From: Deinococcus planocerae
GTDB lineage: Bacteria; Deinococcota; Deinococci; Deinococcales; Deinococcaceae
Direction of reading: 5' to 3'
Length of the DNA: 64,000 bases
Assembly: GCF_002869765.1 (NCBI RefSeq)
Contig: NZ_PNOR01000023.1
Span: 1-64,000, forward strand
This document shows, piece by piece, positions 24,004-34,854 of the stretch. The notes under the pieces are model-generated. The model did not search any database and was not told the origin of the DNA. It saw only the letters and a list, made by a program, of their open reading frames with translations. Positions within the stretch are counted from its first letter, which is position 1. Every line of letters begins with the position of its first letter. Both the position numbers and the translations under genes were made by a program.

Positions 24004-25908
24004 ATGCCCAAGCGCATCCGGTTCCGGGCCTCCGCGCCCGAGCCCGCCAACCCCCACCCGGCGCCCTCCGCCCCGCCCCGGCGCATCCGGGTCAGCGCGC
24101 CCCCCGCCGAGCCCACCCCGCCCGAGGACGCCCCCTCCTCTCCCGTCGTCGTCCTTCCCCCTCCCGGGGAGCCCAACCAGCCCGCCGCGCCCCGCGTGAC
24201 CCTCGCCGAACCGCCGCCCCGCCCCGCTCCGCCCCCTCCCGCTCCGTCTCCGGCGGGCGCCCGCCGGGGCAGGCCGACCAAGGACATGCAGCGGGCGCAG
24301 CGCATCGCCCAGGAGGTCTTCGGCTACGACGGGCTCCACGAGGCGCAGAAGGAGGCCATCGCGTCCGTCCTGAAGGGGCGTGACACCCTCGCGATCATGC
24401 CGACCGGGAGCGGCAAGTCGGCGATCTATCAGGTCGCGGCGCTCTCGCTGAACGGCCCCACGGTCGTCGTCTCGCCCCTGATCGCCCTGCAACGCGATCA
24501 GGTGGAGGCGCTGGAGGAGAGTGCGCCGGGTCAGGCGGCCCTGATCAACTCCACCCTGCGGCCCGCCGAGCGCGAGGCCACCCTCAGCGCCTTCGAGGAG
24601 GGCGAGGTCGAGTTCCTCTTCCTGGCGCCCGAGCAGCTCAGCAACGAGGAGACGCTGGCCCGGCTGCGGGAGGCTGAGCCGTCGCTCTTCGTGGTGGACG
24701 AGGCGCACTGCGTTTCGGAGTGGGGCCACGACTTCCGGCCCGAGTACCTGCGGTTAGGAGTTGTGGTGGAGGCGCTCGGGCACCCGACCGTCCTCGCGCT
24801 GACGGCGACCGCCTCGCCCCCCGTTCGCGCGGAGATCGTGGAGCGGCTGGGGATGCGGGAGCCCGAGATTCTGGTGCGCGGCTTCGACCGCCCGAACATT
24901 CGCCTGGGCGTGCGGCGCTTCGAGGACCCGGGGACGAAACGCTCGGCGCTGCTGTCCGAGGTGATCGCCGCCCCCAAGCCGGGCATCGTCTACGCGGCGA
25001 CCCGCCGGGCGGCGGACGAGCTGGCCCGCGACCTCACGGGGCGCGGGGTGCGGGCGGCGGCCTACCACGCCGGGCTGAACGTGGAGGCGCGAGGGGGGGC
25101 GCAGGCGGCCTTTATGGCGGACGAGCTGGAGGTCATCGTGGCGACGACCGCCTTCGGCATGGGGATCGACAAGCCGAACGTGCGCTTCGTGCACCACCTC
25201 GACATCTCCGGCTCGGTGGACGCCTACTACCAGGAGATCGGGCGGGCCGGGCGCGACGGCGCGGCCTCGGAGGCCACCCTCTTCTACGCGCCCGGCGACT
25301 TGCGGCTGCGCCGCTTCTTCGCGGGGAGCGGCCTGATCGACGCCGATCAGGTCGAACACGTGCTGCGCGCCCTGGAAGAGCACCACGGCCCGGTGGACCC
25401 CGAGGAGTTGCGCGAGGAGACGGGCCTGTCGCAGACGAAGGTGCTGACCGCCGTGAGCCGATTGGAAGACGTGGGCGCCGTGGAAATCCTGCCGAGCGGG
25501 GAGGTCACCGCGACGGACGGGGCGCAGGCCCCCGAGGTGGTGGCCGAGGCCGCCCTCGCGCAGGCCTACCGCCGCGCCTTCGAGGACTCGCGCCTGGAGA
25601 TGGTGCGCGGGTACGCCGAGACCGGGGGCTGCCGCCGCGAATTCCTGCTCAACTACTTCGGCGAGGCGTCCACCCCGCCCTGCAACTACTGCGACAACTG
25701 CGAGGCGGGGCTGGTGCAGGCGACCGCTGACGGGGACGACGTGCCCTTCGCCCTGGGCACCCGCGTCGCCCACCGCACCTTCGGCGAGGGCCTCGTCATG
25801 CGCTACGAGGGCGAGAAGATCACCGTCCTCTTCGACGGGCCGGGGTATCAGACGCTCGCGCTGCCCGTGGTCCTCGATCAGGGCCTGCTGGAGCCGCTCG
25901 GGGCCTGA
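24004..25908 (+). CDS. RecQ-family DNA helicase with unusual C-terminal layout
   Basis: A 3'-5' superfamily 2 helicase of 634 residues. Residues 1-90 are a disordered Pro/Ala-rich tail. The motor has Walker A MPTGSGKS (132-139), DEAH (232-235) followed by the aromatic-rich loop CVSEWGHDFRPEY, and motif VI QEIGRAGRDG. A winged-helix-like segment (about 445-525) precedes the zinc cysteines C543, C560, C563 and C566 instead of following them. There is no HRDC domain; residues 581-634 look like the Tudor-like tail of UvrD/PcrA. ATG at 24004 has AAAGGAA upstream; an earlier in-frame GTG is possible. Confidence 0.88.
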   Translation: MPKRIRFRASAPEPANPHPAPSAPPRRIRVSAPPAEPTPPEDAPSSPVVVLPPPGEPNQPAAPRVTLAEPPPRPAPPPPAPSPAGARRGRPTKDMQRAQRIAQEVFGYDGLHEAQKEAIASVLKGRDTLAIMPTGSGKSAIYQVAALSLNGPTVVVSPLIALQRDQVEALEESAPGQAALINSTLRPAEREATLSAFEEGEVEFLFLAPEQLSNEETLARLREAEPSLFVVDEAHCVSEWGHDFRPEYLRLGVVVEALGHPTVLALTATASPPVRAEIVERLGMREPEILVRGFDRPNIRLGVRRFEDPGTKRSALLSEVIAAPKPGIVYAATRRAADELARDLTGRGVRAAAYHAGLNVEARGGAQAAFMADELEVIVATTAFGMGIDKPNVRFVHHLDISGSVDAYYQEIGRAGRDGAASEATLFYAPGDLRLRRFFAGSGLIDADQVEHVLRALEEHHGPVDPEELREETGLSQTKVLTAVSRLEDVGAVEILPSGEVTATDGAQAPEVVAEAALAQAYRRAFEDSRLEMVRGYAETGGCRREFLLNYFGEASTPPCNYCDNCEAGLVQATADGDDVPFALGTRVAHRTFGEGLVMRYEGEKITVLFDGPGYQTLALPVVLDQGLLEPLGA

Positions 25909-25920
25909 ATCCCTGCCAGA

Positions 25921-25963
25921 GAAGGGGGAGGGGACAGCGACCGCGCGTGTCCCCTCCCCCTTC
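25921..25963. terminator. Bidirectional terminator between recQ and the ABC binding protein
   Basis: A 16-bp perfect inverted repeat (GAAGGGGGAGGGGACA at 25921-25936, complement at 25948-25963) with an 11-base loop lies between two convergent genes, 12 bases after the helicase stop. It can fold on either strand. Confidence 0.8.
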
Positions 25964-25972
25964 CCGTGACCC

Positions 25973-26944
<972 letters not shown>

Positions 26945-27133
26945 GAGGGCGAGTATAGGAGGACGGCGCGGCGGGACCATGACCGGGGTTGCCAACCCGG
27001 CGGGGCCCGTCCCTCGATGAACGCTGGGTGTTCCGGGCAGCCCCGAGCCTCATGTCGGCGGGCAAGACCTGACCTGGGACCGGGTGGTAGACTGCGGGGT
27101 ACGCCTGCGCGAGTGCGCGGGGAAAGGAAGATC

Positions 27134-28051
27134 ATGACCAACGACACCAACGAGCATCCCCTCGACCCCCGGGGTGACCTGCACGAGACCCCGGAGGAGC
27201 TGCGCGACGTCCTCCCCGAGCTTCAGGGCGAGCCCGACGAGGACCCCGTGCTCGACGCCGAGGAGGCCGAGCAGGAGGGTCAGGTCGCCGCGATGGCGGT
27301 GATGGACAGCGGCAACGTCTCCGACGACGAGAGCGCCGAGGGCGAAGAGGGCGAGGACGAGTACATCGACGCCGACGACCTGATCGGCCTCCTGAACGAG
27401 ATGAAGGAGATGCTCGAAGCCCAGGGCAAGGAAATCCGGGGCCTGCGCCGTGAGATGCGCGAACTCCGCGAGGGCCAGGGTGCCCAGGCGAGCGGCTTCA
27501 AGCCCCGCGAGGACCGCGGCGGTCAGGGCGGCGGCGGGTTCCGTCCGCGCGAGGACCGCGGCGGGTTCCAGGGTGGCGACCGTGGCGGCTATCAAGGCGG
27601 CGGGGACCGAGGCGGCTTCCGTCCCCGTGACGACCGCGGCGGTCAGGGTGGCGGCGGGTTCCGTCCGCGCGAGGACCGCGGCGGGTTCCAGGGTGGCGAC
27701 CGTGGCGGCTATCAAGGCGGCGGGGACCGGGGCGGCTTCCGTCCCCGTGACGACCGCGGCGGTCAGGGTGGCGGCGGGTTCCGTCCGCGCGAGGACCGCG
27801 GCGGGTTCCAGGGTGGCGACCGTGGCGGCTATCAAGGCGGAGGGGACCGGGGCGGCTTCCGCCCCCGTGATGACCGCGGCGGTCAGGGTGGCGGCGGGTT
27901 CCGTCCGCGCGAGGACCGGGACCGTAACTTCGGCGACCGCGAGTTCCGCCCGCAGGGGGGCGAGGGCGGCAACCAGGGCGGTCAGGGCGAGGGGTTCCGC
28001 CCACGCGCCCGCACCGACCGGGGCTGGGGCAACCGCCGCAACGACGAGTAA
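27134..28051 (+). CDS. Acidic-coiled coil-RGG repeat protein
   Basis: A 305-residue protein of unknown function in three parts. Residues 1-85 are very acidic. Residues about 85-118 form a charged helix (LLNEMKEMLEAQGKEIRGL) likely to be a coiled coil. Residues about 120-305 are a disordered tail of RGG, FRPR and GGY repeats with a 40-residue period. RGG boxes bind RNA and drive condensation in eukaryotic proteins; the same is inferred, not shown, here. ATG at 27134 has GGAAAGGAAG before it and a TAGACT box at 27088. A terminator follows. Nothing nearby gives a pathway link. Confidence 0.85.
   Translation: MTNDTNEHPLDPRGDLHETPEELRDVLPELQGEPDEDPVLDAEEAEQEGQVAAMAVMDSGNVSDDESAEGEEGEDEYIDADDLIGLLNEMKEMLEAQGKEIRGLRREMRELREGQGAQASGFKPREDRGGQGGGGFRPREDRGGFQGGDRGGYQGGGDRGGFRPRDDRGGQGGGGFRPREDRGGFQGGDRGGYQGGGDRGGFRPRDDRGGQGGGGFRPREDRGGFQGGDRGGYQGGGDRGGFRPRDDRGGQGGGGFRPREDRDRNFGDREFRPQGGEGGNQGGQGEGFRPRARTDRGWGNRRNDE
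27491..27920 (+). repeat. 120-bp tandem repeat, about 3.6 copies
   Basis: The sequence repeats with an exact 120-base period. The units beginning near 27611 and 27731 differ at a single base, while the first unit and the partial fourth have a few changes. Each unit encodes 40 residues with two FRPR-type and several DRGG/GGY elements. The near identity suggests recent expansion and likely copy-number variation. Confidence 0.92.
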
Positions 28052-28066
28052 GGGTTGAGAGGGAAG

Positions 28067-28094
28067 GAGGGCCGGGGTGAGAGTCCCGGCCCTC
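28067..28094 (+). terminator. Terminator of the RGG protein gene
   Basis: A perfect 10-bp stem (GAGGGCCGGG / CCCGGCCCTC) with an 8-base loop is followed by GCCTTTTG, 16 bases after the stop codon. Confidence 0.82.
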
Positions 28095-28139
28095 GCCTTT
28101 TGCCGGGCAGGGGTGAGGGTCGGGATGAGGCGGGGGCTG

Positions 28140-28350
28140 AGCAGCCGCAACACTTGATCCCGAGGAGGGTGCAACTCTCCTCCCTCCTTGGCTTGCAAAG
28201 CTCCGCAGGAGAGGGGGGAGGACGGGTGGGGATAATGGGCGGGGCGTCAGGCCTACTGGGTAGGGAAGGCGTCTTCCTGGCGGTGGGGGTGGTCACACGC
28301 CCCCTCACCCCCACCCTCTCCCGCGAGGGGAGAGGGAGAAAAGAGCCCCT
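28140..28350. repeat. Dispersed repeat region with hairpin between convergent genes
   Basis: This gap (28095-28359) contains an inverted relative of the 18.6-kb repeat (GGCTTGCAAAGCTCCGCAGG near 28190) and a string near 28290 shared with 18624. A 9-bp stem-loop (28314-28322 / 28328-28336) is followed by AGAAAAGAGCCCC and may end transcripts from either side. No gene is visible in it. Confidence 0.55.
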
Positions 28351-28359
28351 TCTCCTCGC

Positions 28360-30357
28360 CTACGAGTGCGACGTGTGGTGGCCGAGGCCGTGGGGTCGTT
28401 CCTCTTCTCCCGCCAACAAGTGCCCGTCCAGCCACCCCAGGTACTCCTCCAGCCGCCCCATCCTGCGGTCCGGCCTGCCCGAGCGCGAGAGTTCGTGGTC
28501 CTCGCCGGGGAAGCGGACGAAGCGCACGGGGACGCCGTGCAGGCGCAGCGCCGCGTACCACTGCTCGGCCTGCTCGACGGGGCAGCGGTGGTCGAGGACG
28601 GAGTGGACGATCAGGGTGGGGGTGCGGACGTTCTCGACGTACTTCAGCGGGCTCATGTCCCACAGCCGGAGTGCGTCCTCCTGACGGTGGAAGTTCAGGC
28701 CGAGTTCGTCGTCCCAGAAGCGCATCCCGATATCCGAGGTGCCGCCGAAGGAGATCAGGTTGCAGATGCTCCGGTCGGTGACCGCCGCGCGGAAGTGGGT
28801 CGTGTGCGCGGTGATCCAGTTTGTCATGTAGCCGCCGTAGCTCCCGCCCATCACGCCCGCGCGGTCGCCGTCGAGCTGGGGAAAGGTCGTCAGGCACACG
28901 TCGAAGAAGGCGAGCAGATCGTCCATGTCCACGCTGCCCCAGCGCCCGTGGATGTCCGAGGACCACGCCTGCCCGTACCCGACGCTGCCGCGCGGATTGC
29001 CGTAGCAGACCCCGTACCCCCGCGCCGCGAGGAGCTGGAACTCGTGCGTGAAGCCGTGCCCGTAGGCCGTGTGTGGCCCCCCGTGGATGCTCAGCAGGGC
29101 GGGCACGCGGCCCTCCCCGTCCGGCAGCAGGACCCACCCCTCCCCCTCGCCAAGGTCGTTCGTGAAGCAGACGCGCGTATGAGCCCGGGCCGGGAAGGGG
29201 AGGCGGGCGTGGAGGTCGGTGACCTGCGTGCCGTTGAGTTCCACCTCCGGGAAGCGGTCGGCGCGCTCGCGGATCAGGGCCACGGCGTCCGCGCGGGCCG
29301 TGAAGGCGGAGATCACCCCGTCCTCGCGGTGGTCGTGGGGCGTGACCGTCCCGTCCAGCCCGAGGCGGAAGAGGCCGCACGAGCCGCCCACCGTGCTCGG
29401 GAAGAGCAGCGTCTCCGCGTCCAGCCACACCGGGCGCTCCGGGAAGGCGCCCACGTGGCAGTCGCCGCCCACCACATTCCCGACCGGGCGGTCCCACCCC
29501 TCGTCCAGCCGCCGCCACGCGCCGTCCCTCTCGACGAGGAAAAGGTGGGCGTCTTCGGGCGAGCCCTTCCCCTCCGGGCGGCCCACGAGGACGAAGCGTT
29601 CCCCGTCCGGATGCGGTGTGGCCGAGACGATGGCCGAGTTCCAGCGGGTGAGGCGGGTGCGGGTGCCGTCCAGAAGCAACGTGTACGCCTCCTGCCGCCA
29701 CTGCGCCGCATCGTCCTCAGTCTCGCTGGAGACGAGGAGCACGCCGCGCGAGTCGGGCCACCACGTGTAGGAGGTGACCTCGACCTCGGGCACGTGCCAC
29801 TCGCGCAACTCATCCGCCGCCACGTCGTAGAGCCACAGCCGGGCGGGAGATTCGGGGAGCCAGTCGCGCCCGTTGAAGCGGTAGCGGGGCCGGGTGATCA
29901 CGCGGGCCTCACCGCGCTCGTCGCGCTTGTCCTCGTCGTCCCCGAGGCTCAGGAAGGCGAGGAAGCGTCCGTCGGGGCTCCAGCTCACGTCCGTCACCGG
30001 GCCCTTAAACCTCGTCACGCGGCGGGCCTCCCCGCCCCCCAGGGGCAGCAGGAAGAGCTGGCCCTTGCCGCCGCGCTCCTCGCGCACGAAGGCGAGCGTC
30101 CCCCCGTCCGGCGACGGGCGCGGCGACGTGTCGCGGCCCTCCCCGCGCGTGAGCTGCCGGGCCTCGCCCCCCTCCGAATGCCAGATGTTCGAGCGGTAGC
30201 GGGGCTTGGGGAAGTCTTCCTCGGGCCGCGCCGGGTCGTCCTCCTCGACGCGGGAGAGGACGAAGAAGGCGCTGTGCCCGCCTGCGCCCACCTGCGGGTC
30301 GGAGGGGAAGACGAGGGCGAGGAGGCTCTCGGGACCGGGCACCGGGTTGTGGGTCAT
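28360..30357 (-). CDS. S9-family (acylaminoacyl-type) serine peptidase
   Basis: A 665-residue prolyl-oligopeptidase-family enzyme without signal peptide, so it probably cleaves cytoplasmic peptides. The N-terminal part is a beta-propeller rich in WSPDG-type repeats (SPDGGTLAFV, WSPDGRFLAFL). The C-terminal alpha/beta hydrolase shows SIHGGPHTAYG, the nucleophile GGSYGGYM (Ser near 506), the acid in HSVLDHRCPVEQ and the histidine in PGEDHELSR. ATG at 30357 is preferred; an in-frame codon at 30369 adds four residues. It stands alone between the repeat region and a divergent small gene. Confidence 0.92.
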   Translation of the reverse strand: MTHNPVPGPESLLALVFPSDPQVGAGGHSAFFVLSRVEEDDPARPEEDFPKPRYRSNIWHSEGGEARQLTRGEGRDTSPRPSPDGGTLAFVREERGGKGQLFLLPLGGGEARRVTRFKGPVTDVSWSPDGRFLAFLSLGDDEDKRDERGEARVITRPRYRFNGRDWLPESPARLWLYDVAADELREWHVPEVEVTSYTWWPDSRGVLLVSSETEDDAAQWRQEAYTLLLDGTRTRLTRWNSAIVSATPHPDGERFVLVGRPEGKGSPEDAHLFLVERDGAWRRLDEGWDRPVGNVVGGDCHVGAFPERPVWLDAETLLFPSTVGGSCGLFRLGLDGTVTPHDHREDGVISAFTARADAVALIRERADRFPEVELNGTQVTDLHARLPFPARAHTRVCFTNDLGEGEGWVLLPDGEGRVPALLSIHGGPHTAYGHGFTHEFQLLAARGYGVCYGNPRGSVGYGQAWSSDIHGRWGSVDMDDLLAFFDVCLTTFPQLDGDRAGVMGGSYGGYMTNWITAHTTHFRAAVTDRSICNLISFGGTSDIGMRFWDDELGLNFHRQEDALRLWDMSPLKYVENVRTPTLIVHSVLDHRCPVEQAEQWYAALRLHGVPVRFVRFPGEDHELSRSGRPDRRMGRLEEYLGWLDGHLLAGEEERPHGLGHHTSHS

Positions 30358-30549
30358 GCCCGCAGTCAATCACGCGGCGGGGACCTCACCCGGCTCATGA
30401 CGCCTCGCTCAAGGTGGGTTGGCCTTCCTCTCGCGCCGGTCAGGCTGAGATCAGCTACGCTGAATGAACAGCAGCGCGGAACCTCGTTCACCGACCCTTC
30501 CGGGACGTGTGGCCGCTGCTTCACCCGACAACTTCGCAGGAGGAACACG

Positions 30550-30741
30550 ATGCAGGAACTGTCATGCACCTGGGTCCCCGGCACCATCGACCTCGTTCGG
30601 CTGCGCTTCGCGGGGCGCACGGTCGAACTCACGAGCACCCGCCTCGCGCGCATCTTCGGGCGGGAGGCCCTCAGCGAGCTGTACCTGAGGGGCCGCGCCG
30701 TGCTTCGCGCGGACACCCAGCAGATCGCCCTGCTGACCTGA
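30550..30741 (+). CDS. Unrecognised 63-aa protein
   Basis: ATG at 30550 has a good ribosome site (AGGAGGA) and a TACGCT box near 30460, giving a leader of roughly 85 bases. The product reads MQELSCTWVPGTIDLVRLRF at its start and looks like one short beta-alpha unit. I do not recognise the family. Signals and typical codon use support a real gene. Confidence 0.6.
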   Translation: MQELSCTWVPGTIDLVRLRFAGRTVELTSTRLARIFGREALSELYLRGRAVLRADTQQIALLT

Positions 30742-30827
30742 GCCCGCCGCGAAAGGCGCCGCCCCGTCCTGCCGCCCCTGACCCGGGCCGGGCGGGGCCG
30801 CTCCTGGCCGGGGGTAGCATGGCCCCC

Positions 30828-31922
30828 ATGCCCCCCGACCTGACCGCCATGATCGCCGACCTGCGCGCCCTGGCGGAAATCGAGTCCCCCTCCACCGACC
30901 CCGCCGCCGTGGCCCGCGTGATGGACGTGGTGGGGGCCCGCGCCCGCGAACTGGGCGGCGTCCCCGAGGCGCTCCCCGGCGGCACCCGGGCCTTCTCCTT
31001 CGGCGTGGGAGGCGGCGAGAAGCCTCTGCTCGTCCTGACGCACGCCGATACGGTCTGGCCGCACGGCACCCTCGAACACATGCCCTTCCACGTCGAGGGC
31101 GACCGCCTCTTCGGCCCCGGCACCTACGACATGAAGGCCGGGATTGTCGGCGTGCTGCACGCGCTGAGGGCCCTGGAGGGACGCTGGCCCCGGGGGGGCG
31201 TGCGCCTGCTCCTCACCCCCGACGAGGAGGTGGGCAGCCACGCGAGCCGCCCCCACATCGAGGCCGCCGCCCGGGAGGCCCGCGCCGTGTTCGTGGTCGA
31301 GCCGCCCGTGGCCGACTCCCATGCGCTGAAGATCGGGCGCAAGGGGGTGGGCTCGTTCGCGCTGACCTTCCACGGGGTCGCCAGCCACGCGGGCAACAAG
31401 CCGCAGGAGGGGGCGAGTGCCGTCACCGAGGCCGCCCGCGCGGTGCTGGAGGTGCAGGCCCTCGCCCGCCCGGACCTGGGCACGACCGTCAGCGTGGGGC
31501 GAATTCGGGGCGGCAGCGCCGTGAACGTCATTCCCGCCGAGGCGACCCTGGAAATCGACCTGCGCGCCTCCACGGTGGCGGAGGGCGAGCGCGTCACGGA
31601 CGCCATCCGCGCCCTCACCCCCGCCGACCCCCGCGTGCGGCTCAGCGTCACGGGCGGCCTGAACCGTCCCCCCTTCGAGCCGGGACCGGGCACGCTCACC
31701 CTCTTCGGGCAGGCCCAGGCCATCGCCCGGGATCTCGGCTTCGAGATCGGGGGCGAAGTCGTCGGCGGCGGCAGCGACGGCAATTTCACGGCGCCGCTGT
31801 GTCCCACCCTCGACGGTCTGGGCGCTCCGGGTGACGGGGCGCACGCGGCCCACGAGCACGTGCGCCTCGACCGCTGGCCGGACCACGTGCGGCTGCTGAC
31901 CCGCCTCTTGCAGGAGGTGTAG
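30828..31922 (+). CDS. M20-family metallopeptidase
   Basis: A 364-residue amidohydrolase of the carboxypeptidase G2/ArgE type that uses two zinc ions. Ligand motifs are VLTHADTVWPHG, GPGTYDMKAG, TPDEEVGS with the catalytic and metal-binding glutamates, and the late AHAAHEHV histidine; the dimerisation domain carries HGVASHAGNKPQEG. Substrates could be peptides or folate-like amides. ATG at 30828 lies 7 bases after a TAGCAT box that overlaps the earlier ATG at 30819, which favours the shorter form. Confidence 0.9.
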   Translation: MPPDLTAMIADLRALAEIESPSTDPAAVARVMDVVGARARELGGVPEALPGGTRAFSFGVGGGEKPLLVLTHADTVWPHGTLEHMPFHVEGDRLFGPGTYDMKAGIVGVLHALRALEGRWPRGGVRLLLTPDEEVGSHASRPHIEAAAREARAVFVVEPPVADSHALKIGRKGVGSFALTFHGVASHAGNKPQEGASAVTEAARAVLEVQALARPDLGTTVSVGRIRGGSAVNVIPAEATLEIDLRASTVAEGERVTDAIRALTPADPRVRLSVTGGLNRPPFEPGPGTLTLFGQAQAIARDLGFEIGGEVVGGGSDGNFTAPLCPTLDGLGAPGDGAHAAHEHVRLDRWPDHVRLLTRLLQEV

Positions 31923-32000
31923 GCGACAGGCGGGACCGGGGCGTCTTTCCCGCGTCCTGCCCCCCGCGCACCGCGTACCCTGCTGACAAGGAGCCTTCCC

Positions 32001-32300
32001 ATGTTCAACCTCTTCGGTCGGAACAAGCCCGCCGCCAACGCCTACGTTCAGCAGGACGACTCCCAGACCTACCGCGTCCGCGTGCGCACCCGCCCCCACG
32101 GCGAGGTCGTCGAGTTCCGCTTCACCAAGAGCGCCCACATCGGCATCGACGACGACGGCAACTACTTTTTCCGCAAGCCCGTGGTCAGCCCGCAGCACTT
32201 TGACCGGGGCGAGTTCGTCGTCCGCTTCGACCGCCGCTACAACGTGACGGGCACGGATGCGGAGGGGGTGGACTTCATCCCCGTCAGCGAGTGGGAGTGA
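32001..32300 (+). CDS. Unrecognised 99-aa protein
   Basis: ATG at 32001 follows AAGGAG by 8 bases and a TACCCT box near 31976. The protein begins MFNLFGRNKPAANAYVQQDD and is rich in charged beta-strand-like segments (TYRVRVRTRPHGEVVEFRF), ending with an acidic tail. There is no signal peptide or membrane segment. It faces the kinase-like gene and ends 3 bases before that gene's stop. Function unknown. Confidence 0.7.
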   Translation: MFNLFGRNKPAANAYVQQDDSQTYRVRVRTRPHGEVVEFRFTKSAHIGIDDDGNYFFRKPVVSPQHFDRGEFVVRFDRRYNVTGTDAEGVDFIPVSEWE

Positions 32301-32303
32301 GGG

Positions 32304-33128
32304 TCAGGTCCTGGCCTTCCACGCCCGCGTCCAGCGCGCGACGTGCCACAACTCCCCGTCGGCGAAGCGGCCCCGCAGGTCCCGGCGCATGAACTCGCCC
32401 GCCCAGGCCAGGAAGGGGGCCATGTTCTCCAGCCGCCCCCCGCCCCGCGCGTACCCCGCCAGGTAGCCCCGCCGGAAGAGCAGAAGCGCCCGCCGCCTCG
32501 TTCCGGACAGTGGCCACACCGACGGATCGGCGCTCAGGATGCTCAGCGTGCGGGCCACGTCGAGCCGCGCGTCGCCCAGGGCCACGTTCTCCCAGTCGAG
32601 GACGGCGCTCACCTGCCCGCCCTCCACGAGCACGTTGAAGGGGTGATAGTCGAGGTGGAGCCAGGAAGGGGAGGCCGGGACTCCTGTGGGTCCGCCCAGC
32701 ACCCGCAGGGCCGCGTGCGCCTCGGCGGGGACGGGCAGGGCGTGCAGCCGGGCGTGCGTCTCCCCGAAGGCCAGGCCGAGGTCGTGGGCGTGTTCGGGCA
32801 CCTGCTCCAGCGCGGCCCGGAGCGGCACCCCCGGCGCCCACGCCTGCACGAGGACGGCGTGCTCGCCCGTCTCGCCCACGGCCACGACACGCGGCACTGG
32901 GTAGCCGCCCGCCCGCAAAGCCTCCGCCAGCCGCGCGAGTCCGTGTGCCGTCCCCGCCTCCGACCGTGGATACAGCCGCGCCGCGAAGGTCCCCTCCGCC
33001 GCCTCCACCCGCCAGCTCGGGTTTCCCGACGCGCCCGGCAGCCGCTCCACGTCCCGCACGGTGTAGCCGAGGCTCTGGGTCGCAACGCGAACCGCCGACG
33101 CCCCCTCCCCCCATTCACCGCTGACCAC
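32304..33128 (-). CDS. Aminoglycoside phosphotransferase-fold kinase
   Basis: A small-molecule kinase of the APH/choline kinase fold, 274 residues. The catalytic loop HLDYHPFNVLV (Asp and Asn) and the metal motif VLDWENVALGD are intact, and AARLYPR may hold the ATP lysine. The substrate is unknown; most chromosomal members are not drug-resistance enzymes. The GTG start shares its G with the last base of the stop of the deacetylase gene upstream, so the two form an operon. Confidence 0.82.
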   Translation of the reverse strand: MVSGEWGEGASAVRVATQSLGYTVRDVERLPGASGNPSWRVEAAEGTFAARLYPRSEAGTAHGLARLAEALRAGGYPVPRVVAVGETGEHAVLVQAWAPGVPLRAALEQVPEHAHDLGLAFGETHARLHALPVPAEAHAALRVLGGPTGVPASPSWLHLDYHPFNVLVEGGQVSAVLDWENVALGDARLDVARTLSILSADPSVWPLSGTRRRALLLFRRGYLAGYARGGGRLENMAPFLAWAGEFMRRDLRGRFADGELWHVARWTRAWKART

Positions 33129-33781
33129 TACCCACCGACCTCGTGAAACGTCTCCTCCGTGATTCGTCCCGGGAACTTGCGCAGGAAATCCACCGTGCTC
33201 AGCGCCTGGGTGCGGTGGCAGGCGATGGCCTGGAGTTTGCGGGTGATGCGGCTCGTCACATCCCGGCGCACGTTGGGGGCGAGCCACAGGGCGCGCAGCT
33301 CCTCGTTCTCGGGCGGAACGGGGTTGGCGTAGTACCACAGGCGGGGCCGCTCGCCCTCCGGCAGGCTTTCCCAAGCCTCGCGCACGGCCCGGTGGGTGGT
33401 CACGTGGTCCGGGTGCCCGTTGCCGCCGTTGGGCGGGAAGGTGAGGACGGTCTCGGGGCGGTGACGGAGCATGGCCTCCCGCGCGACCTCCACCAGCGGC
33501 CCAAAGGGCTGGTCTTTGAGGTACTTGTCGGGAAAGGCGTGCTGCTCGTGCACCGTCAGGCCGATCACGTCGAGGCAGGCGCGGAGTTCGGCCTCCCGCA
33601 TCCGGGCGAGTTCCTCGGGGCCGTCCGCCAGCCCCAGGGTGCGCCCCGCCTCCCCGCGCGTGAGGGTGACGAGGCCGCAGGGGCGGCCCTCGTCCAGCAA
33701 CTCCATCAGGGTGCCCGAGGCGCCGTACACCTCGTCGTCGGGGTGGGGGACGATCAGGAGGAGGTTCAGCCGCTCGTTCAT
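33128..33781 (-). CDS. PIG-L-family N-acetyl-sugar deacetylase (BshB-like)
   Basis: A zinc deacetylase of 217 residues. The metal motif PHPDDEVYG near residue 12 and the later GHPDHVTTH are both complete. It resembles BshB enzymes that remove acetate from GlcNAc-malate in bacillithiol synthesis, and Deinococcus is known to make bacillithiol, but no other bsh gene is in the window. ATG at 33781 lies 6 bases after TATCCT, another leaderless start. It leads an operon with the APH-fold kinase. Confidence 0.88.
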   Translation of the reverse strand: MNERLNLLLIVPHPDDEVYGASGTLMELLDEGRPCGLVTLTRGEAGRTLGLADGPEELARMREAELRACLDVIGLTVHEQHAFPDKYLKDQPFGPLVEVAREAMLRHRPETVLTFPPNGGNGHPDHVTTHRAVREAWESLPEGERPRLWYYANPVPPENEELRALWLAPNVRRDVTSRITRKLQAIACHRTQALSTVDFLRKFPGRITEETFHEVGG

Positions 33782-33843
33782 GCGGGCAGGATAGGCGAGA
33801 TAGCGCAAGCGGCGGATGCGCCTATGACGGGAGGCGGAGCAGG

Positions 33844-34850
<1,007 letters not shown>

Positions 34851-34854
<4 letters not shown>

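Noticed and set aside
27491..27920. Regular repeats as a CRISPR array
   Set aside because: The units are contiguous with no unique spacers and lie in frame within a protein gene.
32304..33128. The APH-fold kinase as an antibiotic-resistance gene
   Set aside because: The fold is shared by many metabolic kinases; its operon partner is a sugar deacetylase and no mobile element is near.
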